Positions 1-9,151 of a DNA stretch of 64,000 bases are shown piece by piece; positions within the stretch are counted from its first letter, which is position 1; the number at the start of each line of letters is the position of its first letter. Under the pieces are notes generated by a model, which did not search any database, was not told where the DNA came from, and was given only the letters and a program-made list of their open reading frames with translations. Position numbers and translations under genes: made by a program. Source of the stretch: S5-A14a sp050908895. Lineage in GTDB: Bacteria; Bacillota; Clostridia; Peptostreptococcales; Anaerovoracaceae. The stretch lies in NCBI GenBank assembly GCA_050908895.1, contig CP171222.1:1798001-1862000 (forward strand). Direction: 5' to 3'.

Positions 1-1556
1 ATGCCGCTCACACCTTTACCGAAATATGCCTTAAAATCCTTTGCTCTTGAGATTTCATCTTTAGGGTTTTTATTTTGATAGTAATTTACAATCGCTGCTC
101 CCAAGGGATGCTCGGATGCCCATTCTAAAGCTGCTGCTAACCTTAAAACTTCTTTTTCATCTATATCAAAAGTTTTAATATTGGTAAGTTGAGGTTTGCC
201 AACAGTAATGGTCCCTGTTTTATCCATGAGAATAGTATCAACACTTTGGAGACGTTCCAAAGCCTCACCGTTTCTTATTAAAATCCCCTCTTCTGCACCT
301 TTACCCGTCCCAACCATTATTGCAACAGGTGTGGCTAAACCTAATGAGCATGGGCAAGAGATAACTAAAACGCTAATAGCACAGTTTATAGCCATAGAAA
401 TATCACCGGTAAAGACGCTCCACCCAATAAATGTAGTGAGAGAGATAGCAATAACAGTCGGAACAAAAATACCTGCTATTTTGTCAGCTAGCTTTGATAT
501 TGACGCTTTAGTGCCGCTTGCTTCGTTAACAATACTTATAATTTGATTTATCGTGCTGTCTTCGCCAACCCTTTCAGCCTTGATTTTCAAAATACCGTTT
601 TGATTTAAAGTCGCAGATATAACTTTGTCTCCCACGCTCTTTGCAACCGGTACACTTTCGCCAGTAACAGCTGATTCTTCTATCCAACTTTCCCCATAGA
701 CTATCTCCCCGTCTGCCGGAATAACCTGTCCCGGTCTTACAATTATTATATTGCCTTTTTCTAAATCATCAATAGGTATGGAAATCTCTTCTCCTTTTTC
801 TTCTATTATCACTGTTTTCGGCCGTAAATTTACAAGTTTTTCAATTGCTTCTGTGGTCTTACTTTTGCTGCGTGCTTCCAAAAATCGCCCCATAGTAATC
901 AGGGTTAAAATCATTGCCGCTGATTCAAAATAAATGCCCTTTGTTTCATGCCCATATATCATCTCATACATGGCATATATTCCATAAGCCACTGATACCG
1001 CTGCTCCCATGGATATCAAACTGTCCATGTTCGGTGTGCCCTTAAGCAATGTCGGGATGCCCTTTATAAAATAACCCCTATTTAGGTATAAAATAGGTAT
1101 AAGCAAAATTAACTGGCTGAGGGTGTTCGCTAAAGGAATCGTTCCTATTGTGTGAGTGTGCAGCCCCATCATGTGACCTATCATATGCCCCATACTAAAA
1201 TACATTAGAGGCAATAAGAATAGTAAGGACCAAAGAAATTGTTTTCTCTTCACATCAGCCTCTTTTTTATTATTATTCCAAAAGTCCTTCTCAACATTGG
1301 GTGATTGAGCCCTATTTCTAATAGAAGTAGCTTTATTTCCCTTACTTTCTAGCTTTGCATCATATCCTGCAGCCTTTACTGCATCCTCTATCTCCACAGA
1401 GGAAATTTTATCATCATTTCGATGGATCTGCATAGTTCCTGTTAAAAGATTTACCTGAACGTCTTTAACACCATTTAGTTTATTTACAGCTTTTTCTACC
1501 CGTGCGGAACATGCAGCACAACTCATTCCTTCTACTATATATTTTTCTTTTTTCAT
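1..1556 (-). CDS. copA: Copper-translocating P-type ATPase, N-terminal part (runs off the window)
   Basis: The reading frame begins at ATG 1556 (minus) and is still open at base 1, so about 518 residues are visible. It starts with a heavy-metal-binding domain carrying GMSCAACSARVEKA (CxxC), then a His/Met-rich membrane segment (MGHMIGHMMGLHTH). The intramembrane SCPCSLGLATP motif (CPC) and the phosphorylation motif DKTGT are present, followed by the EHPLG nucleotide-domain motif. These identify a P1B-1 ATPase that exports Cu(I) across the plasma membrane. Only one metal-binding domain is present. The C-terminal hinge and last helices lie outside the window. Family assignment is secure; Cu rather than Ag specificity is inferred from CPC. 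Confidence 0.93.
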   Translation of the reverse strand, partial: MKKEKYIVEGMSCAACSARVEKAVNKLNGVKDVQVNLLTGTMQIHRNDDKISSVEIEDAVKAAGYDAKLESKGNKATSIRNRAQSPNVEKDFWNNNKKEADVKRKQFLWSLLFLLPLMYFSMGHMIGHMMGLHTHTIGTIPLANTLSQLILLIPILYLNRGYFIKGIPTLLKGTPNMDSLISMGAAVSVAYGIYAMYEMIYGHETKGIYFESAAMILTLITMGRFLEARSKSKTTEAIEKLVNLRPKTVIIEEKGEEISIPIDDLEKGNIIIVRPGQVIPADGEIVYGESWIEESAVTGESVPVAKSVGDKVISATLNQNGILKIKAERVGEDSTINQIISIVNEASGTKASISKLADKIAGIFVPTVIAISLTTFIGWSVFTGDISMAINCAISVLVISCPCSLGLATPVAIMVGTGKGAEEGILIRNGEALERLQSVDTILMDKTGTITVGKPQLTNIKTFDIDEKEVLRLAAALEWASEHPLGAAIVNYYQNKNPKDEISRAKDFKAYFGKGVSG

Positions 1557-1578
1557 CTCACTCCTATTCCAACATAAA

Positions 1579-1607
1579 TACCCCATAGTTATAGGCACCA
1601 TGGGGTA
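1579..1607. promoter_or_regulatory. Inverted repeat upstream of copA (candidate copper operator or terminator)
   Basis: TACCCCAT and ATGGGGTA form perfect 8-bp arms separated by 13 bases, 23 bp before the copA start and 46 bp after the ferritin stop. The TACCCC/GGGGTA arms resemble operators of the copper repressor CsoR, which would fit copA. On the minus strand the stem is followed by only three T residues, so a weak ferritin terminator is the alternative reading. No csoR gene is visible in this window. Confidence 0.4.
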
Positions 1608-1652
1608 AGCTATTTCAAGACTATATTTCGGCACTCAAACTAGATCATAAGA

Positions 1653-2168
1653 CTACATATTATTCTGTGGTGGATTATACGTTCTAGCATTCAGTTCTTC
1701 ATTTAATGCATATAAGCCCTTACCATCTATGCCGAATAGCTCATATTTAGTAATTAAATCTCTGGCAGTAGTCTCTTCTTCTGCCTGTTCATTTACAAAC
1801 CAAGCCAAATAATGCTCTGTTCTCAAGTCTTTCAATTCTCTAGCTGCATAAACCATTTCATTAATCAGTCCTGTCACAAATTCCTCATGCTTTAGAGCCT
1901 CTCTAAGAACTTCTAAATCATTTTTATATAATCCTTCCGGTTTTTTGATTTCATCTAATTTGACATGTCCATCGTTCTCATGGGTATAGTTATAGAACAT
2001 CATGGCGTGAGCCATCTCTTCTTTTGCTTGTATCATATACCAGTTCGCAAATCCATTCAATCCTCTTTCTTCAAAGTAATTTGAAAAATCCAGATACAAA
2101 TATGCTGAGTACATTTCAGCATTTATTTGCTTATTGATTAAGTCTATCATTTTTTGATTTAATTTCAT
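1653..2168 (-). CDS. ftnA: Non-heme bacterial ferritin
   Basis: Encodes a 171-residue ferritin that oxidises Fe(II) and stores iron inside a 24-subunit cytoplasmic shell. Ferroxidase-type residues are visible: Glu in NAEMYSAYLYL, the ExxH pair in AKEEMAHA, Glu in the ALKHEEFV helix and Gln in FVNEQAEEE. The length matches bacterial FtnA. The start is set at 2168 because GGAGGC lies about nine bases upstream; a longer reading adds ten residues unlike the family. It sits between copA and mscL on the same strand with its own spacing, so it is probably monocistronic. Ferritin-like rather than bacterioferritin, since no haem methionine context is apparent. Confidence 0.93.
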   Translation of the reverse strand: MKLNQKMIDLINKQINAEMYSAYLYLDFSNYFEERGLNGFANWYMIQAKEEMAHAMMFYNYTHENDGHVKLDEIKKPEGLYKNDLEVLREALKHEEFVTGLINEMVYAARELKDLRTEHYLAWFVNEQAEEETTARDLITKYELFGIDGKGLYALNEELNARTYNPPQNNM

Positions 2169-2249
2169 AACACTTGCCTCCAAAAAACATTTCATCATTT
2201 ACAACTTCATTATAATTTTCTATGGCTTATCAATGCATAGAACGCCATA

Positions 2250-2630
2250 TTATTTATTCCTCAAAAGATCTCTGATCTCTGTAAGAAGCTTTATATCTTC
2301 TGCCGGTGCAGCAGGTTCTTCCTTAACCTCTTCTTTCTTCTTAAATCGATTCATAGCCTTAATTAAACTAAATATTACTAACCCAATCAGTAGTAGGTTG
2401 ATAACCGCCTGAATAAACATACCATATCTAATTTCAGCAGATCCTACCGTTAACATTAAATTCCCAAAGTTAATGCCGCCTAAAATGATTCCCAAAATCG
2501 GCATTATAATATCATTAACCAAGGAGTTTACAATCGCAGTAAATGCTCCACCTATTACAACTGCTACAGCTAAATCAATAACGTTTCCTCTTGCCATGAA
2601 TTCCTTAAATTCTTTGATAAAATTCTTCAT
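2250..2630 (-). CDS. mscL: Large-conductance mechanosensitive channel MscL
   Basis: A 126-residue membrane protein with the MscL layout: an amphipathic N-terminus (KEFKEFMARGNVIDLAVAVV), TM1 through GGAFTAIVNSLVNDIIMP, a periplasm-facing loop, TM2 (AVINLLLIGLVIFSLIKAM) and a charged C-terminal helix (LLTEIRDLL). It forms a homopentameric pore that opens under membrane tension and releases solutes during hypo-osmotic shock. Length is normal for Firmicutes (about 120 to 150). The start is preceded by GGGAGAG. No operon partner is evident. Confidence 0.95.
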   Translation of the reverse strand: MKNFIKEFKEFMARGNVIDLAVAVVIGGAFTAIVNSLVNDIIMPILGIILGGINFGNLMLTVGSAEIRYGMFIQAVINLLLIGLVIFSLIKAMNRFKKKEEVKEEPAAPAEDIKLLTEIRDLLRNK

Positions 2631-2703
2631 AATACTCTCCCTTGACTCACATTGGTTTTTATCTTAGTTATATACATATATTTGCATCCAAATATGCGAA
2701 GCA

Positions 2704-3642
2704 TTAATCCCTCAATGATTCCAACTTTCCCAACTTTTCAGCCCAATGGGCCCACATTTGTTTAATTAATTTTCTACCGGCATACATTGAAGTTAAGCTG
2801 TTATCTAACGTGGGAGCAATTTCTACCACATCAAACCCTATAATATTCAATCTGTCAAAAATCAGTTTCATTAGGTCAAGTATCATTCTAGGTGTAAGTC
2901 CTCCTAACTGAGGCATCCCTGTCCCGGCAGCATATCCGGGATCTAATACATCAATATTAAATGTCACATATACATTATCAAACCCCTTCATTTTAGCTAT
3001 GCAATCTTGAGCAATAGTATAAACGCCTTCATCAAAACAGTCTTTTGCGGTTTTAATATTATACTTACCATCCTTAACCTTATCAAACTCAGACCTATCT
3101 ATACTTCTGACCCCAATAAAATATATGCTTTCCGAGCCTTCAACGGATTCTAGCTCCATAGCTCTTGATAAGGTAGTAGCACTTCCCAGTTTATCTCCAT
3201 GCTCCTCATCAAGCAAATCAAGATATGCCCCAAGATGTATTATTCCAAGACTTCCGGAAATCTTTTTGTCAACCCCTCTAAGTACCGGAATAGAGACACT
3301 ATGGTCACCACCAATCATGGTAAACCGTTTTTTCATATCAACAATTGAGCTAACATAGTCTTCCACTTCTTTATATATAACATCCCTATCAGTTCCTCTA
3401 AAATCGCCTCCATCATAGACCTTCATCTGATCAAAAATTTCCAAATCCTCAGTGCATGGGCTGGCTTCAATCGTATTTCGTCTAAGCAAGTCCGGTGCAT
3501 CTGCCGATCCACCTCTGCTACCCTCACTCCCATCGAAAGGTATGCCAAATACCACTAAATCTGCTGCCGTCTCAGTCTTTTCGGGGTCGTTAAGACCAAA
3601 CCATGTTTCATTCATCTCAGAATAATGACTTCTATTTCTCAT
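2704..3642 (-). CDS. Ureohydrolase (arginase/agmatinase fold) homologue with altered metal site
   Basis: The 312-residue protein has the arginase/agmatinase/formimidoylglutamase fold. It keeps GGDHS (His114) but departs from the family elsewhere. The usual DAHxD reads GAYLD (Gly138, Tyr140, Asp142), the usual SxDxDxxDP reads TFNIDVLDP (Asn229, Asp231), the Glu of GTGTPE is Gln, and the SHAT histidine is replaced (GSAT). Three of six expected Mn ligands are therefore missing, so normal amidine hydrolysis is unlikely. The frame and flanking sequence are intact, so this is not a decaying gene. ATG 3642 is chosen because GGGAGG lies five bases upstream; an upstream TTG at 3657 overlaps that site. 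Substrate unknown. Confidence 0.8.
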   Translation of the reverse strand: MRNRSHYSEMNETWFGLNDPEKTETAADLVVFGIPFDGSEGSRGGSADAPDLLRRNTIEASPCTEDLEIFDQMKVYDGGDFRGTDRDVIYKEVEDYVSSIVDMKKRFTMIGGDHSVSIPVLRGVDKKISGSLGIIHLGAYLDLLDEEHGDKLGSATTLSRAMELESVEGSESIYFIGVRSIDRSEFDKVKDGKYNIKTAKDCFDEGVYTIAQDCIAKMKGFDNVYVTFNIDVLDPGYAAGTGMPQLGGLTPRMILDLMKLIFDRLNIIGFDVVEIAPTLDNSLTSMYAGRKLIKQMWAHWAEKLGKLESLRD

Positions 3643-3682
3643 CGCTACCTCCCACAAATCTATAAATACTTATACCCTATCT

Positions 3683-6600
3683 CTAACATAATACACACGT
3701 TTTTCCATCTACTAAATAAATATATGTCTCTTTCACCTTTAGCTTATCATCAGATACTATTCCAATTCCCGCTTCCAGGGCACGCTTATACACTTGCATT
3801 TGCTTATCGTATTTTGACTTAATCCTAAATTTCTCTTCTTCTACTTTATCCTCTCTGATTTGATTAGATTTAAAATCAACAATGACAAAATAGCTGTCTT
3901 CCTCTATGTTTGTCTCTTCGAAAAAGGCATCTATTACGCCCTGGACTATAACCCTTTCATCATTATCCACAACTCTTATTGATTCTTCGCCTTCTGTTGA
4001 TAATTCTAAATCTTGAATAAAGTCTTCCAATATTGGGTCACTAATGGGAATAGAAAGTATGAATGACTGTTCTTTGTGAAGTTTTCCTTCCTCTTCAGCT
4101 TTAGCCATACGCTTAGCTAAATCACTTTTAAAAAAATCATCAATGTGTTTTAAATGAATCTGATTCGCCATGTTTTCATCTATGATTTCATTTGATATCA
4201 GTTGTTTTATCAGTACTTCCAAATAATTTAATCCCTCTTCAACTGCCCTAGAATATTGACAAAATTCAAAAATTTTATGGTATATACTCCCTCTCTCTGC
4301 AGCATTCATGACTCCATATTTCTCTACGTCCTTAACTAGAAATTTAGGTTTGCTCAATAAAGCAAAATCTTCATTGCATTGTCGAACCCTGAACTCGTCC
4401 TCAGGGGCTATATTGCATTTTTCAGCTGAGCTTAATTCATTAAGCCCTGTAGCTGTATACTTCGGTATTATACCTTTATATATGCTATAAGGATACTTAT
4501 ATGATAATCTTTTAGCAACATCATCATAGGTAACTTTTTCTATAGATTGCCGCTGAATTTCTGTATGTTCCTCTCTATCTACCGATAGTTTCTCTTCTTG
4601 TAACCACCCTCTAAGCATTTCCGGAGTACATATAACTTTTTCACCCTTCCATTTGACCAGCTTAAAAAAAGATGTGCCTGAATTTCTATTATTATCTGCT
4701 CCCGAAACACATAATATATCGGTGGCCCTTGTTAATGCAACATAAAGAACTCTCAAAGCTTCTTCCTTCTCCTCTAGTTCCTTGAATGAATTTATGAGCT
4801 CACTAACTATACTTTTTTTTATGACTTTTTCTTCCAAATTCACATAATCTAATCCAAGACCTATTTTTTTATGAAAGGGCAGCGCCAGGCTTTGAGCACT
4901 CGACCTACTGCCCTTGTTAAATCTCGCTAAAATAACCATCGGGAACTCAAGGCCTTTGCTATTATGGATTGTCATGATTCTAACAGCATTACCACCCTCT
5001 CCCATTATATCTGCTTCCGGTAAAGCTAATGCTTTATTAGATTTCACCTTATTTATATATTCTAGAAATCCACTTAAAGTAGCTTCACCATATTCCTGAA
5101 AATCTAAAGATAAATCAATTATAGCATGTAGATTTGCCTGTCTAATATCTCCCATGGGCATAGCGCCGACTAGCAAGAAATATCTGGACTCTTGTAATAC
5201 ATCCCATATAAATTGATTTAAATCAAGCTCTACAGATTTTTGCTCAAAGCCCTCCAACATATCGATTACTACACATAGATTATCTATTATCTTCGCCTCT
5301 TTCCCAGAGGCAATATATTCTTTGATCTTATAAAAAAAATGACTTCCATCAACTGATGCAATCTCTGCAATTTCAGAGTCTTTAAATCCAAAAATAGATG
5401 ATTTCAATACGGATATTAATGCTAAGTCCTGAAGCTTATTATCTATAACTTTTAAAAGATTTATAAATATTCTAACTTCTATTGCGTCAAATATATCTTC
5501 TTTCTTAGTTACATAATTGGGTATTTCAAGCTCATTAAGCTGCCTACTTAACCTCGGTCCATAGTCCTTTAAACTTCTAGATAAAATGACAATATCCGAG
5601 TATCCTATAGTCTTTAATTTCCCTGATTTATTATCAAAATAAGGTTTGCCTATGTGTTCTTTTATAATCCTTGCAATTTGAAGATTTTCAAGCTCTTCGC
5701 TATCTCTTGAAGATTCAATTTCTTTATTAGCATCCTCAACCCAATAGAGTTTTGTAGGATATTCAATGACCCTTTCATCTTTAATTCCCAGATTAAGTTT
5801 TGTCTCATTATTATATCCCTCCATCAAATCAAAGAAAATATCATTCACAGTATTCAAAATAGTCTCTTTGCTTCTATAGTTATAGTTCAAATCCACTTTT
5901 CTATTAGAGCCCTCCAAACAATCAGAGAATTTTTGATATTTTTCCATAAAAATTTCCGGTTCAGCATTCCTGAATTTGTATATACTTTGCTTTACATCAC
6001 CTACCATAAAAATATTATCTTCTCTAGAGATTTGATTAATTACATATTCCTGCAAACTGCTGGTATCTTGATATTCATCCACAAATATATATTCAAATCT
6101 ATCTTTATAAAATTTGGAAATCTCAGGTCTTTCCAGCAATTCTATTGCAAAGTGTTCAATATCCGCAAAATCTATAACTCCTGATTTTAGTTTTTCTTCT
6201 TGAAATTTTTTATCAAAGTCAAAGACCATATCAAGAAAAAAGTCAACATATATTTTTGTATCATTGATATATTTAACTCTGCTATCCCAAATTTCTGTAT
6301 TGCCACTAAGTATATCCAATTTAGTTTTTATTGCTTTATATTTAGAATGTGTACCACCTAAAACGTCAAACTTTTTTTTATATTCATCGAAGATTTTCCC
6401 TTCATCCTCTGGTCTGTCTTTAAAAAATTTTTTTGCTTCCCATTTGCCTACTTTATCTATTCTTAGCTTAACCTCTTTGTAATCTCCCATCTTCAGTAGA
6501 TTTATTACATTTTGGGCAAACTCTACCTTTTTAGGTTGAATCATAAGTCTAGAGAATTCATGTAATCCTAAATTTAAAGCCAGCTCTTGAGTATCCTCAT

Positions 6601-7333
6601 AGTCTCGCAGGACAGCCTTGGCTGCATCCATAACCTCTATTTGAAGAACTTCTTTAATAGATCTCCAGTTTAAGAGTTCTGCTCCCGTACTTAATGAGTA
6701 AAGTTCCTGAATCAAATTCTTAACCTCTATTTTGTAGTTAGGAATATTCCTAAAGGATTCATGAGCCTGTAGTATCTGTTCTTTTAACTTATCAAATCGT
6801 CTGCCGTCAGTATATCTATCTAAATATTGAAAAAAAGCTCTATTTCTTTCTATCTCATATTTAGACGGATTGGAAGATAAATTGAAATACTCATAGAGAA
6901 GTTCATCTATTATTCTTTCTTTAATAATTGCTATTTTGAGCTCATCTTCGACTTTGAATCCAGGTTCTAAACCATTTATATAATGAAAAAACTGTTTAAT
7001 CACACTCATAGCAAAGCCGTGAAAATTACTAATATTGGCATTCCCCAGCATATCAATCTGTTTTCTAAATAGCTCTCTAACTTCCTGGCTATCAGCATGT
7101 ACAATGGCTTTCTTTAAATCTTTGCGAATTTTCGCCTTCATATCTGCAGTAGCTGCATTAGTAAATGTAACAATAAGCATTCTATCAATAGGCGTGCCAT
7201 CAAGAATTAATCTCTTAATGCGCTCAACAAGCACTGCGGTTTTCCCTGACCCTGCAGCAGCAGCAACTAGCAAATTCTTCCCATCCTCATGTATAGCTGT
7301 TTTCTGACCATCATTCCACATTGTATCTGTCAT
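3683..7333 (-). CDS. addA: ATP-dependent helicase/nuclease subunit A (AddA)
   Basis: A 1216-residue UvrD-like helicase with a C-terminal RecB-type nuclease. Walker A is AAAAGSGKTAVL near residue 30, the DExx box is FVDEYQDTSSLQ, motif III-type QSIYKFRNAEP follows, and the motif VI region is LYVALTRATDIL. The nuclease signature is VIDAFFEE...VIVDFKSNQ. AddAB processes double-strand breaks, resecting to Chi and loading RecA. Length and order match Firmicute AddA. addB, usually directly upstream, is absent here: the next gene is divergent gpmI, so the partner must lie elsewhere. GGAGAAAG precedes the ATG. Confidence 0.95.
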   Translation of the reverse strand: MTDTMWNDGQKTAIHEDGKNLLVAAAAGSGKTAVLVERIKRLILDGTPIDRMLIVTFTNAATADMKAKIRKDLKKAIVHADSQEVRELFRKQIDMLGNANISNFHGFAMSVIKQFFHYINGLEPGFKVEDELKIAIIKERIIDELLYEYFNLSSNPSKYEIERNRAFFQYLDRYTDGRRFDKLKEQILQAHESFRNIPNYKIEVKNLIQELYSLSTGAELLNWRSIKEVLQIEVMDAAKAVLRDYEDTQELALNLGLHEFSRLMIQPKKVEFAQNVINLLKMGDYKEVKLRIDKVGKWEAKKFFKDRPEDEGKIFDEYKKKFDVLGGTHSKYKAIKTKLDILSGNTEIWDSRVKYINDTKIYVDFFLDMVFDFDKKFQEEKLKSGVIDFADIEHFAIELLERPEISKFYKDRFEYIFVDEYQDTSSLQEYVINQISREDNIFMVGDVKQSIYKFRNAEPEIFMEKYQKFSDCLEGSNRKVDLNYNYRSKETILNTVNDIFFDLMEGYNNETKLNLGIKDERVIEYPTKLYWVEDANKEIESSRDSEELENLQIARIIKEHIGKPYFDNKSGKLKTIGYSDIVILSRSLKDYGPRLSRQLNELEIPNYVTKKEDIFDAIEVRIFINLLKVIDNKLQDLALISVLKSSIFGFKDSEIAEIASVDGSHFFYKIKEYIASGKEAKIIDNLCVVIDMLEGFEQKSVELDLNQFIWDVLQESRYFLLVGAMPMGDIRQANLHAIIDLSLDFQEYGEATLSGFLEYINKVKSNKALALPEADIMGEGGNAVRIMTIHNSKGLEFPMVILARFNKGSRSSAQSLALPFHKKIGLGLDYVNLEEKVIKKSIVSELINSFKELEEKEEALRVLYVALTRATDILCVSGADNNRNSGTSFFKLVKWKGEKVICTPEMLRGWLQEEKLSVDREEHTEIQRQSIEKVTYDDVAKRLSYKYPYSIYKGIIPKYTATGLNELSSAEKCNIAPEDEFRVRQCNEDFALLSKPKFLVKDVEKYGVMNAAERGSIYHKIFEFCQYSRAVEEGLNYLEVLIKQLISNEIIDENMANQIHLKHIDDFFKSDLAKRMAKAEEEGKLHKEQSFILSIPISDPILEDFIQDLELSTEGEESIRVVDNDERVIVQGVIDAFFEETNIEEDSYFVIVDFKSNQIREDKVEEEKFRIKSKYDKQMQVYKRALEAGIGIVSDDKLKVKETYIYLVDGKTCVLC

Positions 7334-7352
7334 TATCTTTCTCCTCTTAACT

Positions 7353-7380
7353 TTGATTATAGCAAAATATCTGCTATAAT
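7353..7380. promoter_or_regulatory. Divergent overlapping promoters with palindromic -10 boxes (addA / gpmI)
   Basis: ATTATAGCA (7356-7364) and TGCTATAAT (7372-7380) are perfect 9-bp inverted arms around seven bases. Each arm supplies a TATAAT -10 box, one per strand. For gpmI, TTGATT (7353-7358) gives a -35 with a 16-bp spacer. The -35 for addA is poor. The shared palindrome means the two promoters occlude each other and could also be a repressor site. Confidence 0.55.
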
Positions 7381-7406
7381 TAAATTAGATTTTTATATAG
7401 GAGTAT

Positions 7407-7433
7407 ATGCTTCACTATCTGTGTAAAGCATAG
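7407..7433 (+). other. Eight-codon leader reading frame ahead of gpmI
   Basis: AGGAG at about 7400 is well placed for an ATG at 7407 that encodes MLHYLCKA and stops at 7433, nine bases before the gpmI ATG. gpmI itself has no recognisable ribosome site nearby. TATGCTT and AAGCATA inside the leader can pair, which would bring AGGAG closer to the gpmI start. Either re-initiation after the leader or folding could explain gpmI translation; both are inference. Confidence 0.35.
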
Positions 7434-7442
7434 ATTAAAATT

Positions 7443-9050
7443 ATGAGAAAACCAACAATGCTTATGATTCTTGATGGATTCGGCTTAAATAAACACCGTT
7501 TTGGTAATGCTATAGCTGCAGCAAATACCCCAAATATTGATGCAATTTTCAAATGCTATCCATGGACCAAACTAATTGCTTGCGGACATTCTGTAGGTCT
7601 TCCCGATGGTCAGATGGGAAATTCCGAAGTTGGACACATGAACATTGGTTCTGGGAGAATTATATATCAGGACTTATCTCTTATTACAAAGGAAATAAAA
7701 GAAGGTAAATTTTTTAACAATTCAGCCCTGATATCCGCTATGGATAACTGCCTGGAGAAAGATTCAGCTCTTCATCTTTTAGGACTCTTGTCTGATGGGG
7801 GTGTTCATAGTCACATAGATCACCTAATGGCACTTCTGGAAATGGCAAAAAATAGAGGGCTCACAAAAATATTTATTCACTGTTTTTTAGATGGTAGAGA
7901 CGTTCCCCCAAGATGTGCAAAAGAATATATAGAACAGCTAGAAGAAAAACTTACCCATATTGGAGTTGGCTCCATTGCTTCTATCGGAGGAAGGTATTTT
8001 GCTATGGATAGGGATAAAAGATGGGAAAGAATTTCAGTGGCATATGAGGCGATGACTTTAGGTAACTCACCTCTAAAAACATCAACATATCTAATTGCCG
8101 ATACTGCTATGGAAGCCCTGGGTAACGCATATGCCAGGGATGAAAATGATGAATTCGTAACTCCAACATTTATATCAGGTAGTTCACCAGTGAGAAATAA
8201 TGATAGCATTATAATGTTTAACTTCCGTCCGGATAGAGCTAGAGAAATAACAAGATGCTTTGTTGATGAAAATCTTAAAGGTATAGAGAGATTCACCATA
8301 CTTTCTGGATTAACTTATGTAACTATGACCCAGTACGATGCAACCATGCCTAATGTAATCGTTGCATATCCACCTGAAAATGTAAAAAATACTCTAGGAG
8401 AATATGTATCGTCTAAAGGATTATCTCAACTGCGAATTGCAGAAACTGAAAAATATGCTCATGTTACATTTTTCTTTAACGGAGGTAAAGAGGATTCTTT
8501 TCCTGGAGAGGACAGAATTTTAGTCAAATCTCCTGATGTTGCAACATATGACTTAAAACCGGAGATGAGTGCCCCGGAAGTTGCTGATAAGGTCATTGAT
8601 GCTATACATGAAGATAAATATGATATGATTATATTAAACTTTGCCAATTCTGATATGGTTGGGCATACGGGTGTCATGGAAGCTGCAATAAAAGCTTTAG
8701 AAGCTTTAGATAGACTGGTGAAACGGATTGTTGATGCAATGTTACTTATCGATGGGCAAATCCTTCTTACCGCAGACCATGGGAATTCAGATGTAATGAT
8801 AGATGCAGATGGCAGTATAGTCACATCACACTCTTTAAACCTCGTCCCGCTTGTACATATTTCAAATAATCCAAAGTCTTTTAAATCTCCCGCATCAGAT
8901 TGGGGAGTTTATGACGACAAAGCAAGTAATTCTACAGAGTTGGAATCCACAGAAAATTGGGGTAAGTTAGCCGATATAGCACCTACCATGCTGACTCTAA
9001 TGGATTTAGAAATACCAATAGAAATGACTGGCGATATTTTAATTAAATAG
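7443..9050 (+). CDS. gpmI: 2,3-bisphosphoglycerate-independent phosphoglycerate mutase
   Basis: Interconverts 3- and 2-phosphoglycerate in glycolysis. The 535-residue protein shows the alkaline-phosphatase-superfamily metal sites: MILDGFG at the N-terminus, the phosphoserine motif MGNSEVGHMNIGSGR, DGRDVPP, FRPDRAREI, ANSDMVGHTG and TADHGNSD. Mn ligands and the catalytic serine all appear present. It is about 20 residues longer than typical enzymes, partly through an insertion near ISNNPKSFKSPASDW close to the C-terminus. It stands alone on the plus strand rather than in a gapA-pgk-tpi-gpmI-eno operon. Confidence 0.95.
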   Translation: MRKPTMLMILDGFGLNKHRFGNAIAAANTPNIDAIFKCYPWTKLIACGHSVGLPDGQMGNSEVGHMNIGSGRIIYQDLSLITKEIKEGKFFNNSALISAMDNCLEKDSALHLLGLLSDGGVHSHIDHLMALLEMAKNRGLTKIFIHCFLDGRDVPPRCAKEYIEQLEEKLTHIGVGSIASIGGRYFAMDRDKRWERISVAYEAMTLGNSPLKTSTYLIADTAMEALGNAYARDENDEFVTPTFISGSSPVRNNDSIIMFNFRPDRAREITRCFVDENLKGIERFTILSGLTYVTMTQYDATMPNVIVAYPPENVKNTLGEYVSSKGLSQLRIAETEKYAHVTFFFNGGKEDSFPGEDRILVKSPDVATYDLKPEMSAPEVADKVIDAIHEDKYDMIILNFANSDMVGHTGVMEAAIKALEALDRLVKRIVDAMLLIDGQILLTADHGNSDVMIDADGSIVTSHSLNLVPLVHISNNPKSFKSPASDWGVYDDKASNSTELESTENWGKLADIAPTMLTLMDLEIPIEMTGDILIK

Positions 9051-9151
9051 ACAGCAAAGTTATCTCGAAAGGGGCTGTGCTAACTTTAAAAGCTTATTTT
9101 TATATTCAACTTTGAGGAGTAGTACAGTAACCCTTTCTTTTAATATATTAA

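Noticed and set aside
3643..3657. Upstream TTG as start of the ureohydrolase homologue
   Set aside because: It overlaps the GGGAGG ribosome site that serves the ATG at 3642.
7877..8299. 140-codon minus-strand frame inside gpmI
   Set aside because: Shadow of a strongly conserved gene with no independent support.
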